Shown one piece after another: positions 31,143-39,609 of a DNA stretch of 64,000 nucleotides. A program made the translations under genes and the position numbers. The number at the start of each line of letters is the position of its first letter. The stretch's first letter is position 1. Source of the stretch: JACPYF01 sp964348695. Lineage in GTDB: Bacteria; Patescibacteriota; Saccharimonadia; Saccharimonadales; Saccharimonadaceae. The notes under the pieces were generated by a model. It was not told where the DNA came from. It did not search any database and saw only the letters and a program-made list of their open reading frames with translations. The stretch spans positions 62,001 through 126,000 of the forward strand of contig CAYGDI010000001.1 in NCBI GenBank assembly GCA_964348695.1. Reading direction: 5' to 3'.

Positions 31143-33878
31143 ATGCGTTTAAGTCTGCCATTTATAAAAAAACAAAAAAATTTGGGTGTACTACAAAAAT
31201 GTAGTTTGTATTTTTTCCAGAGACCACGCAAGACCGCGTTGTTGTTTCTTGTGCTTGTGTTGTTCGGAGTGGCAAGTTACACCACACTTCTCAAACGAGA
31301 AGGTTTCCCAAGTATTGAAACGCCAGTTGCGGTTGGACAGGGGACATACCTAGTCAACGATCCTGCAAAAGTTGATAAGGATGTAGCATCACCACTCAGT
31401 ACCTTTTTGCTAGATCAAAGTGGAGTCAAATCAGTTACCACCAGTAGTTTAGGCAATTTTTATACTGCATTTATTTCTTATGAAGAGGGCGTAAATGCAC
31501 TTAAGAGGAGCGAGCAGCTCCAGGCAAAGGTGGAAAAGACCAATATTCTGCCTGAACAAGCAACACTGAAAATAGAAGCACTCAAATTTGGCTTTACCGA
31601 GCGCGGTGATGATATGGTGATATCTTTTTATGCAAAAGGCAACCAGGTTAGCAACGCCGAACTGGTCGCAAAAGCCAAACTAGCAGCCGAGTTTATAAAC
31701 GACCAAGACATAGAACTGGTCAAAGAAGCATCAATAATCGAACAGTACCAAACAGCTACAAATCCATTCACAGGTCAGTCGCAGACTACGCAGCAATCAT
31801 TTGAACGATATGGCGTACGCAAACACGACGAGACAAAGTTTTATAGTGCAGTAGTGATAGGTATCGAGGCTGCAGACAAAGCTGACAACCTAAAGCTCAA
31901 CGAACAAGTTCAAACAGCAATCGAAAAACTGAACGACAAAGAGAAATTTGACGGGTACAAGGCGGTGATTAGTGCTAGCTACGCACCACAAATCAACCAG
32001 CAAATAGACGAACTGCAGCTCGTGTTGCTGGAGGGTATCATAGCTGTGCTGGTTGTGGGATCTTTGGTTATTGCTGTTCGAGCATCAGCTATAACTGTCA
32101 TCTCTATGCTCGCGGTTATAGCTATTACAAACGGATTATTATACTTGACAGGCTATTCGCTCAATACTATTACTTTGTTTGGCTTGATTCTTGCTCTGTC
32201 TCTAATAGTTGACGATACAATCATCATGGTAGAAGCTATCGATGCTCAGCGTCGTCGAAAAAAGAACGCCAACGAGGTCATCACCACAGCAACCGGAAAA
32301 GTAGGGCAGGCAATGATCGCCGCAACATCTACGGCTGCTCTCAGTTTTGCACCTCTATTGTTTGTTGGAGGAATACTCGGTAGCTTTATCCAAGCAATCC
32401 CTATTACTATTATTTCTGCATTAGTTATTAGCCTCTTGGTCGCACTGGTATTTATTCCTCTATTTGCGAGGTTTATCCTACTAGGCAAAGATCAGTTAGG
32501 TAGCAAAAAACGTGGTGGCACGTCGGCTAGCGTAGAGGCGCGTATCGCTGGTTTTGTTTCTCGGCCTATGCTGTGGGCTCGTCATTCAAAAAAGAAGCTT
32601 GCTGGTGTCGGTATGGTTGCAGTTCTGATTGGATTTGGTTTTATCGGTGCAGGAGGTTACTTGTTCCAAAAGGTCACATTCAATATCTTTCCATCTGCAA
32701 AAGATGCCAATCAATTGTCAGTCACTTTAGATTTTCCTGCAGGTACGACAATCGAGCAGGCCGCAGTAGTCAGTGACAAGGCTAATAGTTTATTAGCTGC
32801 AAAGTTGGGGGATAATTTTGTCCGAGCTACAAACAGTGGTATGGCAAACGACAAAACTGCAACACTAGGCATAGATCTGATAGATTACAACGAAAGGGAA
32901 GTAAAAGCGCCAGAGTTAGCTGAAAAACTTGAAAAAAGTTTCAAAGATTTTGAGGGCGCAGAGGCAAGTATAGGGCAAGTTGATGCAGGCCCTCCAGCCT
33001 CGGACTTCGCAGCTAGAATAGATGTGAGCCAAAATAGAGAGGGTGCTATCAACTTGGCAAACGATATCGCTGCGTATCTACAGGACGCAAAGCTCAAAAG
33101 ACCAGATGGAACACGCGCAGAGATCAACAATGTCACCGTCGCAAACGCCAGTGTCTACACAAGATCTGACAACAAGCCGTTTATAGCGATTACAGCTCAA
33201 TTTGTCGACGATGATACAACAACTCTTGTTACCTTGGCAAAATCAGCTGTTGAAAAGGAATTTGACGCTGAAAAAGTTGCATCTTATGATCTGAACGAAG
33301 ATGCTATTAGCTTTAATTTTGGGCAAGAGGACGACAACCAAGATAGTTTCGCTACTATGGCAATTGCATTTCCAATATTGTTGTGTGTGATCTATGTGCT
33401 GCTTGCTGTACAGTTTAGAAGCTTTTTGCAGCCGCTACTGATATTTATGGCAATCCCGTTTAGCTTATTTGGTATTACACTTGGACTCTATCTCACCGAC
33501 AATGCCTTTAGTTTCTTTGCGATGTTAGGATTCTTTGCTCTGATCGGTCTGAGTTTGAAAAATACAATTTTGCTGACAGACTACGCCAACCAAGCTCGAA
33601 GAGCTGGTATGGGAGCGGTCGATGCAGCGCACGAAGCCTTGGCAGAGCGTTTCCGACCATTGATTGCAACAAGCTTTACCGCAGTTGTCTCGCTGATTCC
33701 ACTAGCACTTTCTAGTCCGTTCTGGGAAGGTCTGGCAGTTGTGCTGATCTTTGGTCTGCTATCTAGTACATTCCTAGTTATCACAGTATTCCCATACTAC
33801 TATCTAGGTGCCGAATATATGCGTTCCGTGTTCCGCCGACAGGTGACGAATCGTGTACGCCGATTGTTTGCAAAGTAG
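31143..33878 (+). CDS. RND-family transporter
   Basis: About 911 residues. One N-terminal membrane helix after a basic start, a large outer loop (about 60-290), a membrane block of helices 2-6, a second outer loop (about 480-720) and a final membrane block. RND motifs: LSLIVDDTIIMVEAIDAQRR in helix 4 region with the conserved acidic pair, GQAMIAATSTAALSFAPL and GLSLKNTILLTDYANQAR. AcrB/MMPL relatives export lipids, drugs or proteins driven by protons. No membrane-fusion partner or outer-membrane channel lies beside it, as expected for a cell with one membrane. GTG 31134 is part of the ribosome site, so ATG 31143 is preferred. Confidence 0.88.
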   Translation: MRLSLPFIKKQKNLGVLQKCSLYFFQRPRKTALLFLVLVLFGVASYTTLLKREGFPSIETPVAVGQGTYLVNDPAKVDKDVASPLSTFLLDQSGVKSVTTSSLGNFYTAFISYEEGVNALKRSEQLQAKVEKTNILPEQATLKIEALKFGFTERGDDMVISFYAKGNQVSNAELVAKAKLAAEFINDQDIELVKEASIIEQYQTATNPFTGQSQTTQQSFERYGVRKHDETKFYSAVVIGIEAADKADNLKLNEQVQTAIEKLNDKEKFDGYKAVISASYAPQINQQIDELQLVLLEGIIAVLVVGSLVIAVRASAITVISMLAVIAITNGLLYLTGYSLNTITLFGLILALSLIVDDTIIMVEAIDAQRRRKKNANEVITTATGKVGQAMIAATSTAALSFAPLLFVGGILGSFIQAIPITIISALVISLLVALVFIPLFARFILLGKDQLGSKKRGGTSASVEARIAGFVSRPMLWARHSKKKLAGVGMVAVLIGFGFIGAGGYLFQKVTFNIFPSAKDANQLSVTLDFPAGTTIEQAAVVSDKANSLLAAKLGDNFVRATNSGMANDKTATLGIDLIDYNEREVKAPELAEKLEKSFKDFEGAEASIGQVDAGPPASDFAARIDVSQNREGAINLANDIAAYLQDAKLKRPDGTRAEINNVTVANASVYTRSDNKPFIAITAQFVDDDTTTLVTLAKSAVEKEFDAEKVASYDLNEDAISFNFGQEDDNQDSFATMAIAFPILLCVIYVLLAVQFRSFLQPLLIFMAIPFSLFGITLGLYLTDNAFSFFAMLGFFALIGLSLKNTILLTDYANQARRAGMGAVDAAHEALAERFRPLIATSFTAVVSLIPLALSSPFWEGLAVVLIFGLLSSTFLVITVFPYYYLGAEYMRSVFRRQVTNRVRRLFAK

Positions 33879-33881
33879 TAT

Positions 33882-33928
33882 AGGGCAATTTGGATGTTTT
33901 CCTCGGGAAACGAGAGCCCTTGTTTAGA
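33882..33928 (+). terminator. Weak terminator after the RND gene
   Basis: GTTTTCC/GGGAAAC hairpin inside an outer GGGC/GCCC pairing, then TTGTTT. Moderate support. Confidence 0.45.
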
Positions 33929-33988
33929 TTTATGAGGCAAACACATCTTTGCCATATAAATAATAATATTGCAAAATATATTTTAGTG

Positions 33989-34089
33989 TGATACAATTGA
34001 GGGATAGCGAAATTCGCTGGATGAATACATAAGCCTAAAAATTCTTGTCATTCATCATTTTATTAATGAATGATCATAGAAAGGTATTC
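33989..34089 (+). promoter_or_regulatory. Promoter and structured leader of the DEAD-box helicase
   Basis: Extended -10 TG-A-TACAAT at 33989-33997 gives a leader of about 85 nt. It holds a small hairpin (34006-34011 with 34013-34018), an 8-bp perfect hairpin (34048-34055 with 34066-34073), and an octamer ATGAATAC (34021-34028) complementary to 34084-34091, which spans the spacer and start codon. Folding would hide the start codon, a layout suited to cold or helicase-level control. Confidence 0.55.
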
Positions 34090-35319
34090 ATGCAGAGAAA
34101 CAACTCTTTTAGTGGGCGAAAGTCCTACGGTAACAAAAAATCAAAATTTAGTGGAGCGCGTCGCGGAGGCGGTTTTAATCGACGTGGTCCTTCGAAACAA
34201 TCTATCCACCCTAGTAAATTTATCAACAAATCAACTAACGATGTTCAGGAACAGCCTTATGAGTCTACTCACAAGTTTGCTGATTTTGCACTCAATGCGA
34301 AGATAAAATACAACCTAGAAAGAATCGGCTTTGACCAACCGACTGCTATTCAAGATCAAGCTATTCCAGTTGCTTTGCAAGGCAAAGATGTTATTGGCCT
34401 AGCAAATACTGGAACAGGCAAGACTGTGGCCTTTTTGCTACCAATACTCGAAAAACTATATGCCAACCGAGAAATTGCGTCTGTTTTGATCATGGCACCA
34501 ACCAGGGAGCTTGCTCAGCAAATCGATCAAGAGTTCAAGCGGTTTTCTGGGGGTATGAAACTGTATAGTGCTGTTGTTGTCGGTGGTGTTAATATCGACA
34601 AGCAAATTCGTGAGATCAAACGAGGGCCGCACGTTATTATCGGCACACCCGGACGTCTTAAAGACTTGCTCAACCGTAAGGTTCTGCGTCTTGGCAATAT
34701 CAACACATTTGTCCTAGACGAAGCAGATCGCATGTTAGACATGGGATTCTTGCCTGATATAAAAGCAATAGTCGGGGAGCTGCCGTCACAGAGACAGACG
34801 CTATGTTTTAGTGCGACTATGACGCCAACAATCTCTAGCCTTGTGAGTGATCTAATGCAACAGCCAGAAACAGTTTCTGTGCGTAGTGGTGTAACCAGTG
34901 ATCATGTTGATCAAGATGTTATCGAAGCTCGTGACAAATTGCACAAACTTGAAATCCTACAAGGACTACTACAAAAAGATGAATTTGATAAAGTACTTGT
35001 TTTTGGCGAAACAAAATTTGGCGTGCAACGTTTGGCAAAATCACTGAGCGACAAGAACATACCATCAGAAGCAATCCATGGTAACAAAACTCAAGCTCAA
35101 CGACAACGTGCGCTAAAAGCATTCAAAGATGAAAAAGTTCGTGTTCTTGTGGCTACCGATGTTGCTGCTAGGGGACTGGACATCTCTGATGTGTCACATG
35201 TGATTAACTTTGATACACCTCAGACATATGATGACTACATACACCGTATTGGCCGTACTGGCCGTGGTGGAAAATCAGGCAAAGCCCTGACATTCATCGA
35301 ACCACGCTCCCACCGCTAA
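34090..35319 (+). CDS. DEAD-box RNA helicase
   Basis: 409 residues from ATG 34090 (GAAAGG lies just upstream). A basic Arg/Gly/Ser/Asn-rich N-terminal tail (about 1-45) precedes the RecA-like core: Q motif FDQPTAIQDQAIP, Walker A ANTGTGKT, PTRELA, VLDEADRMLDMGF, SAT, then the second domain with VLVFGETKFGVQRLAKSL, ATDVAARGLDI and HRIGRTGRGGKSG. The C-terminus ends soon after the core. Likely role in rRNA maturation or cold-related mRNA unfolding. The long leader may be autoregulatory. Confidence 0.93.
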   Translation: MQRNNSFSGRKSYGNKKSKFSGARRGGGFNRRGPSKQSIHPSKFINKSTNDVQEQPYESTHKFADFALNAKIKYNLERIGFDQPTAIQDQAIPVALQGKDVIGLANTGTGKTVAFLLPILEKLYANREIASVLIMAPTRELAQQIDQEFKRFSGGMKLYSAVVVGGVNIDKQIREIKRGPHVIIGTPGRLKDLLNRKVLRLGNINTFVLDEADRMLDMGFLPDIKAIVGELPSQRQTLCFSATMTPTISSLVSDLMQQPETVSVRSGVTSDHVDQDVIEARDKLHKLEILQGLLQKDEFDKVLVFGETKFGVQRLAKSLSDKNIPSEAIHGNKTQAQRQRALKAFKDEKVRVLVATDVAARGLDISDVSHVINFDTPQTYDDYIHRIGRTGRGGKSGKALTFIEPRSHR

Positions 35320-35322
35320 TCA

Positions 35323-36171
35323 TTAACGTCGTTTGAGACGGATGACCTTGAGTCGTCCGTCTACTATGATATTGATGCCAAATTGCTGTCCCTTGAACTC
35401 TAGAACATGACCAGTGTCGACAAACTGAGGTTCGTCTTTTACTATATTGATGTCCTGTAGGCTTTTGATCAGGTAGTCACGCTCTTTGTTGGTGTCTGCA
35501 TCCATATTGTGAGTTATTTTAAAATCACGGCGCAGCGACAGTATAGATATATCATGGGTTGCTGCACCTATCCATATCTCGCTGCGCTGTCTTTTAAATA
35601 GCTTAATCAACAAATTATGCCAAAAATCATGATGCTCGTGCTGATTGTCAGTTTTCTTTAGTCGCCAAAATCGAACATGATGTCTTCTGTGAGGAGATGG
35701 AGAATCACCATCCTGCAATTGAAAAGATAGATCCTGGTATCTGTTAAATAGGTACAGGCGGCTCATGGTTGCTTTTGCGTACGGACGTTTTAATAACAAT
35801 GCCAATCCTGTTTTTATGAAATTAACAAAGTGATATTCATCGTATAGTGTCCAGCCAGCCTTCTCCATAGCATTGATCAGGTGATCTTCCGACTTACAGA
35901 TAATTGCAATATTCACCGGGTCAGATGCCCAGCCGTCCCGTGTAGTAGCATAAATTGGCAAATGATCAGGCTTTATTACTATGCGCCATAGGCGAATCAA
36001 GGCAGGTATGCCGATATATGCCAGGGCAATATATAAGATCAAGAAAACTACCCAAACAGGCATGTATTGATCCAGGAAAGGAAAAGCCTGATCAACAATA
36101 CCAAAAGCGATCACAACGCCTAGTAGCAAGATAATCAAACGCCAACATATACGCAAAAGAATATTAATCAT
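35323..36171 (-). CDS. LssY C-terminal-domain membrane protein
   Basis: 282 residues. Two N-terminal membrane helices (about 5-30 and 38-62), then an LssY_C-type domain: LPIYATTRDGWASDPVNIAI, KAGWTLYDEYHF, SRLYLFNRYQDLSFQ, RHHVRFWR, WIGAATHDISI and THNMDADTNKERDYLI. In larger LssY proteins this domain accompanies PAP2-type phosphatases; here it stands alone. Biochemical role unknown. TG-T-TATAAT lies 13 nt before the ATG on the minus strand. Convergent with the helicase gene, 3 nt apart. Confidence 0.82.
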   Translation of the reverse strand: MINILLRICWRLIILLLGVVIAFGIVDQAFPFLDQYMPVWVVFLILYIALAYIGIPALIRLWRIVIKPDHLPIYATTRDGWASDPVNIAIICKSEDHLINAMEKAGWTLYDEYHFVNFIKTGLALLLKRPYAKATMSRLYLFNRYQDLSFQLQDGDSPSPHRRHHVRFWRLKKTDNQHEHHDFWHNLLIKLFKRQRSEIWIGAATHDISILSLRRDFKITHNMDADTNKERDYLIKSLQDINIVKDEPQFVDTGHVLEFKGQQFGINIIVDGRLKVIRLKRR

Positions 36172-36184
36172 ATATAATCACTCT

Positions 36185-36233
36185 ATTATAACACCCAAGT
36201 CATACTGTTTTTGTTGCTATTTTATGGTATAAT
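36185..36233. promoter_or_regulatory. Divergent extended -10 promoters
   Basis: Minus strand TG-T-TATAAT (hexamer at 36185-36190) for the LssY_C gene, plus strand TG-G-TATAAT (36225-36233) for the HAD gene, back to back. Confidence 0.6.
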
Positions 36234-36253
36234 ATGCATCATAGGAGTAACGT

Positions 36254-37024
36254 ATGACGCATAGAGACGCTGAAAACCCACTAGGATCACACAAATCTGA
36301 TGAGTTTTTTGCGATTGATTTTGACCGTGTACTTGGTAATACACCAGAGCTCTACAACCTTTTTCTCGAGGTACTCAAAGAAAGCGGCAACCTGCATACG
36401 GTGGTCGCGCTCGAAAATGCGTATCAACATGCTGTTGAGTCGGGTACGTCTTTTAGCGTGACGAGTTTTATCCACCAACAGAACATGATTGACGAGGATG
36501 TTTTAGCTATGTTAGGGGATGATTTTGTCACCAAGGCCGAGCATCTACAGGATACGCTTTCAATGGAGGGTGCTCATGAATTTATTGAACATTTGAGACA
36601 AGAGGGTATACCGCACGGCATATTAAGCTATGGTGACAAGAGTTGGCAAGAGATGAAGATACAAGCATCTGGCTTTGGTGATGTTCCTCGTATGATTATT
36701 GATCATAAACAAAAAGCACGTCAGGCAGCAGAGTGGTTCGATGGTCAAAAATTTCATATTCCACGCCAGTTGACTGTCGGCAGGCAGCTGTTAGCGGTCT
36801 CAAGGGTCGTTGTTATAGATGACAAACAAGTTGCTTTCGAAGACATGCCTGTAAATATGCAAGGGTATCTGGTGAATCCAGATGTGCACACTGCAAAACT
36901 TGTCGAAGGTTCAGAGGAGAAAAAATTGCCTATCGGAGTGACGGCAGTATCAAGCCTGCGCAATGTCATATATGCGGAGATGGCTATGAGTCGTTCGCTT
37001 GGAGACGAAGTTGTATTGACATAG
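36254..37024 (+). CDS. HAD-superfamily-like protein
   Basis: 256 residues. HAD motifs in order: FAIDFDRVLGNT (motif I, DxD), GILSYGD (motif II Ser), KQKARQAAEW (motif III Lys) and VVVIDDKQVAFEDM (motif IV Asp pair). A helical cap lies between motifs I and II. Substrate unknown. AGGAG (36243-36247) is 6 nt before the ATG. Confidence 0.75.
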   Translation: MTHRDAENPLGSHKSDEFFAIDFDRVLGNTPELYNLFLEVLKESGNLHTVVALENAYQHAVESGTSFSVTSFIHQQNMIDEDVLAMLGDDFVTKAEHLQDTLSMEGAHEFIEHLRQEGIPHGILSYGDKSWQEMKIQASGFGDVPRMIIDHKQKARQAAEWFDGQKFHIPRQLTVGRQLLAVSRVVVIDDKQVAFEDMPVNMQGYLVNPDVHTAKLVEGSEEKKLPIGVTAVSSLRNVIYAEMAMSRSLGDEVVLT

Positions 37025-37044
37025 CAAAGTATTTATGCTAATAT
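37016..37044 (+). promoter_or_regulatory. Consensus promoter of the small membrane protein
   Basis: TTGACA 37016-37021 (inside the end of the HAD gene), 17-nt spacer, TAATAT 37039-37044, 9 nt before ATG 37054. Confidence 0.65.
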
Positions 37045-37053
37045 GAACATATT

Positions 37054-37290
37054 ATGAAATCAAAAACAAAAAACAGCACAACAATGAAAAAAGCTACAAC
37101 TACGAAAAGCTTCAAAGTAGGTACTCACGAGGGACAAATCTTGGCAAGCGTACCGTATACACAAGAAGACCTCAAAAACTCGATACTGATCGTATCACTA
37201 CTAGTCAACCTGATTGTATTGATACTGTGGATCATGACGAAGACGTCTACTGATTACGCATACTTAGTTGCACTCGCGATTGTACAGTAA
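37054..37290 (+). CDS. Small single-helix membrane protein
   Basis: 78 residues. Basic Lys/Thr-rich N-terminus (about 1-25), a polar stretch with THEGQILASVPYTQEDLK, and one membrane helix (about 43-62). Strong own promoter with a near-leaderless start. Lies just before the dcw cluster. Function unknown. Confidence 0.55.
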   Translation: MKSKTKNSTTMKKATTTKSFKVGTHEGQILASVPYTQEDLKNSILIVSLLVNLIVLILWIMTKTSTDYAYLVALAIVQ

Positions 37291-37356
37291 CTCGTTGTAA
37301 AAAATATACTACTCATCTCTCAATATCACAATAATCTGTATCTGTAGAAACCGTTA

Positions 37357-37380
37357 CTTTTCCACAAAATTGTGGAAAAG
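37357..37380. promoter_or_regulatory. Palindrome of two DnaA-box-like halves before mraZ
   Basis: 11-nt arms (37357-37367 and 37370-37380) around 2 nt. Each arm contains TTTTCCACA, which fits the DnaA-box consensus TTWTNCACA. It overlaps the -35 region of the dcw promoter, so a bound protein could control the cluster. Confidence 0.55.
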
Positions 37381-37396
37381 TTCTTATGCTTTTATA

Positions 37397-37405
37397 TGTT
37401 ACAAT
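37397..37405 (+). promoter_or_regulatory. dcw cluster promoter (extended -10)
   Basis: TG-T-TACAAT at 37397-37405; expected start near 37412, leader about 110 nt to mraZ. Confidence 0.55.
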
Positions 37406-37422
37406 GATTTTTAGTATTGCAG

Positions 37423-37458
37423 TGGGTACAAGTGGGGAGTACACTATGTCTAGTGGGT
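37423..37458 (+). promoter_or_regulatory. MraZ-binding direct repeats
   Basis: TGGGT (37423-37427), TGGGG (37433-37437) and TGGGT (37454-37458). The first two are exactly 10 bp apart, the third 21 bp further, so all lie on one DNA face with one repeat position skipped. This is the TGGGN operator type known for MraZ in other bacteria. Confidence 0.75.
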
Positions 37459-37522
37459 AGCACTAGTAAAAAAGTGTCAAAACAAAAACCACAGTAACTT
37501 AAACCACCACACATACATACCC

Positions 37523-37882
37523 ATGGCAAAAGTAGACTATTTTACACGTAAACTCGATGACAAAAACCGTTTAACAATACCGGTTGAGCTTCGAGAAGAG
37601 TTTGCAAGTGGCGTTGTAATCACCAAAGGTTTTGGTGATTATTTGCACTTGTATCCTCGTGCCGTATGGGAACAAAAAATCGAGCCAGAGCTCGAAGGAA
37701 GCCTGCTGGATGAAAATATTGCCAATCTGAGTGTTCGTTTTCGTACGGGCAAAACAGAGTCAGCGATAGATCAAAAGCAGGGTAGGGTGACGCTAAAACA
37801 AGCTCAACTAGATTTCGCACGCATAGACAAACAGGTCGAAGCAGTGCGCGTTGGAAGCTATTTTAGGCTGTTGGCACATTAA
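37523..37882 (+). CDS. mraZ: Transcriptional regulator MraZ
   Basis: 119 residues, shorter than typical (about 140-150). First AbrB-like half: FTRKLDDKNRLTIPVELREEF and VVITKGFGDYLHLYP; second half: KQGRVTLKQAQLDFARID. MraZ forms a ring that binds TGGGN repeats and controls the dcw cluster; such repeats lie in its own leader. The leader has an A/C-rich end and no Shine-Dalgarno site. Confidence 0.9.
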   Translation: MAKVDYFTRKLDDKNRLTIPVELREEFASGVVITKGFGDYLHLYPRAVWEQKIEPELEGSLLDENIANLSVRFRTGKTESAIDQKQGRVTLKQAQLDFARIDKQVEAVRVGSYFRLLAH

Positions 37883-37918
37883 CAGTCCGGTATTCGGAGC
37901 ATACAGAAATAAGTACTC

Positions 37919-38160
37919 CGAGGTCAGCTATCTGACAGTTAGCAAGTGGAACGTAGGCTGCCACTATAAAAACTTTAAGATCCTCGTTCTTTCTAGGAAC
38001 ACACACCTCCCAAAAAAAACTCCACCTCACACAAAGTCTCTCTAGCTGATAAGTATTTGTAAGTTGTTTTCAACTCTCATATATATACTTGTCAGTAGAC
38101 TAAACAAAAACAAAAACAATGCAAAAACAAAAAAAGCTAACTGTCGGTTAGGTGACCTCG
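37919..38160 (+). ncRNA. Structured RNA domain between mraZ and rsmH (candidate riboregulator)
   Basis: Arms 37919-37943 and 38136-38160 pair over 25 nt with 22 Watson-Crick pairs, one G-T and two mismatches, closing a 192-nt domain. Inside: AGTGG/CCACT hairpin (37945-37965), an 11-bp helix (38046-38056 with 38085-38095) capped by AGTTG-TTTT-CAACT (38062-38075), and a single-stranded-looking A/C-rich part with CCTCC at 38006-38010. rsmH starts 17 nt after the closing helix with an A-rich, Shine-Dalgarno-free lead. No reading frame explains the region. It may be a cis-regulator of the dcw transcript or a processed RNA. It resembles no RNA family I know. Confidence 0.6.
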
Positions 38161-38176
38161 AAAAAAACAAAAAAAT

Positions 38177-39112
38177 ATGAGTAAAAAACATCCACCACAA
38201 CAACTCCAAAAACATATACCAGTTTTGCTCGATTCTGTCGTGCAGATGCTAAATCCTCAAAAAGGCGAGAGCTATCTTGATCTTACAGCAGGGTATGGCG
38301 GTCATGCACAGGCGATATTGCAAAAAACTGGTACGCACGCAACACTTGTTGATCGTGATGAAAATGCAATAAAACACTTGAAAACCCTAGGTTTGAAAGA
38401 TGTAACATTGCTTCATCAAGATTTTGCAACAGCTGCGAGTAAGCTTGCAGATAAAAACTGCATGTTTGATTTGATTCTTGTTGATTTGGGTGTTTCGTCA
38501 CCACAGCTTGACCAAGCTGAAAGGGGATTTAGTTTCCGCGGGCACGCTCCACTCGATATGAGAATGGACGGTCGGCAAAAAGAAACTGCAGCCGAACTAG
38601 TCAATAATGCAAGCCAAACTGAATTGGTAGACATTATTATAAGGTACGGTGAAGAAAAACCTCGAGTAGCTAGGGCGATTGCGCAAGCAATTGTAAATGA
38701 AAGGCCAATCAGCACAACGACTGAACTGGCAGATGTCATCAAGCAGCATATACGTAGTTGGGGTAAAAGAATACATCCAGCTACACGCACCTTTCAAGCG
38801 CTTCGTATCGCTACCAACGATGAACTAGGGCAAGTTGAAAAAATGCTACCAATTTTACCGAGATTACTGAATCCCGGCGGAAGAGTAGCTATAATCAGCT
38901 TTCACAGTCTGGAAGATCGTTTAGTAAAGCGATATATTAAGTCTCAAAAAGAAATGGGGCTGGAAGCAGAACTCGAACCCATGCAGAAAAAGCCGATAAA
39001 GGGTTCCACCACCGATGTTCACAACCCGCGCGCGCGTAGTGCAAAACTTCGCGGCGCAGTGAAAATAAAAAACGAAAGGACCAAACGCGATGCCAATCAA
39101 GGTAGTCAATAA
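38177..39112 (+). CDS. rsmH: 16S rRNA (cytosine(1402)-N4)-methyltransferase
   Basis: 311 residues. HIPVLLDSVVQML, SAM loop YLDLTAGYGGHAQAIL, LVDLGVSSPQLDQAERGFSF split by a gap here, APLDMRMDG, HPATRTFQALRIATNDEL and ISFHSLEDRLVKRY. Methylates C1402 in the 30S P site. Standard second gene of dcw clusters. Confidence 0.96.
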   Translation: MSKKHPPQQLQKHIPVLLDSVVQMLNPQKGESYLDLTAGYGGHAQAILQKTGTHATLVDRDENAIKHLKTLGLKDVTLLHQDFATAASKLADKNCMFDLILVDLGVSSPQLDQAERGFSFRGHAPLDMRMDGRQKETAAELVNNASQTELVDIIIRYGEEKPRVARAIAQAIVNERPISTTTELADVIKQHIRSWGKRIHPATRTFQALRIATNDELGQVEKMLPILPRLLNPGGRVAIISFHSLEDRLVKRYIKSQKEMGLEAELEPMQKKPIKGSTTDVHNPRARSAKLRGAVKIKNERTKRDANQGSQ

Positions 39113-39118
39113 ATCACG

Positions 39119-39197
39119 CGCGGTCAAAATCGTAGTTCACCGCGTTTAACAACGAGTAACTACAAAAGGGGAAGGCTGCCAAAAAAGCAGTCTTCCC
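39119..39197 (+). promoter_or_regulatory. RNA hairpins between rsmH and ftsL-like
   Basis: An 11-bp stem with one G-T pair (39169-39179 with 39187-39197) and A-rich loop, without a T-tract. Upstream two mutually exclusive pairings exist: CGCGGT/ACCGCG (39119-39124 with 39139-39144) and GTAGTT/AACTAC (39132-39137 with 39158-39163). An A/C-rich single-stranded lead to ATG 39235 follows. Confidence 0.5.
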
Positions 39198-39234
39198 GCC
39201 GCAAAACAAACATAAAAAAAGAAAACACCACCAC

Positions 39235-39582
39235 ATGTCAGATCGTCACAATAATACATTTATATCTCGTCGTGAAAACGCATGGCGTCGAAATCAAAAT
39301 ACTACACGCTTTGAGCATTCAACTAGACTAGGGCCAGTGTCACACACTGTGCTGGTAGCAATGATGGTTGCTATACTAGGTTTGATATACCTTACTCAGG
39401 TAACAAAAACCAGTAGCTATGGCTACGCAATCGAACAGCTGAATAACCAAAAAACCGAGCTGGTTGCTAAGAAAAGTGAGCTACAAGTCGAAAGCGCAAG
39501 ACTAAAATCATTACAAAAGATTCAGTCTAGTGAAGTAGCAGCAAATCTAACTCAGCCTGCAAGTACGGATTATATCCGCTAG
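39235..39582 (+). CDS. ftsL: FtsL-like divisome protein
   Basis: 115 residues: polar basic cytoplasmic N-terminus, one membrane helix (about 33-55), then a heptad-rich coiled coil (YAIEQLNNQKTELVAKKSEL). This bitopic layout and its place between rsmH and ftsI mark it as the FtsL position gene. Sequence identity in the family is always low, so the name rests on layout. Confidence 0.75.
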   Translation: MSDRHNNTFISRRENAWRRNQNTTRFEHSTRLGPVSHTVLVAMMVAILGLIYLTQVTKTSSYGYAIEQLNNQKTELVAKKSELQVESARLKSLQKIQSSEVAANLTQPASTDYIR

Positions 39583-39609
39583 TACAACTGCAGTAGCGTT
39601 GAATACACA

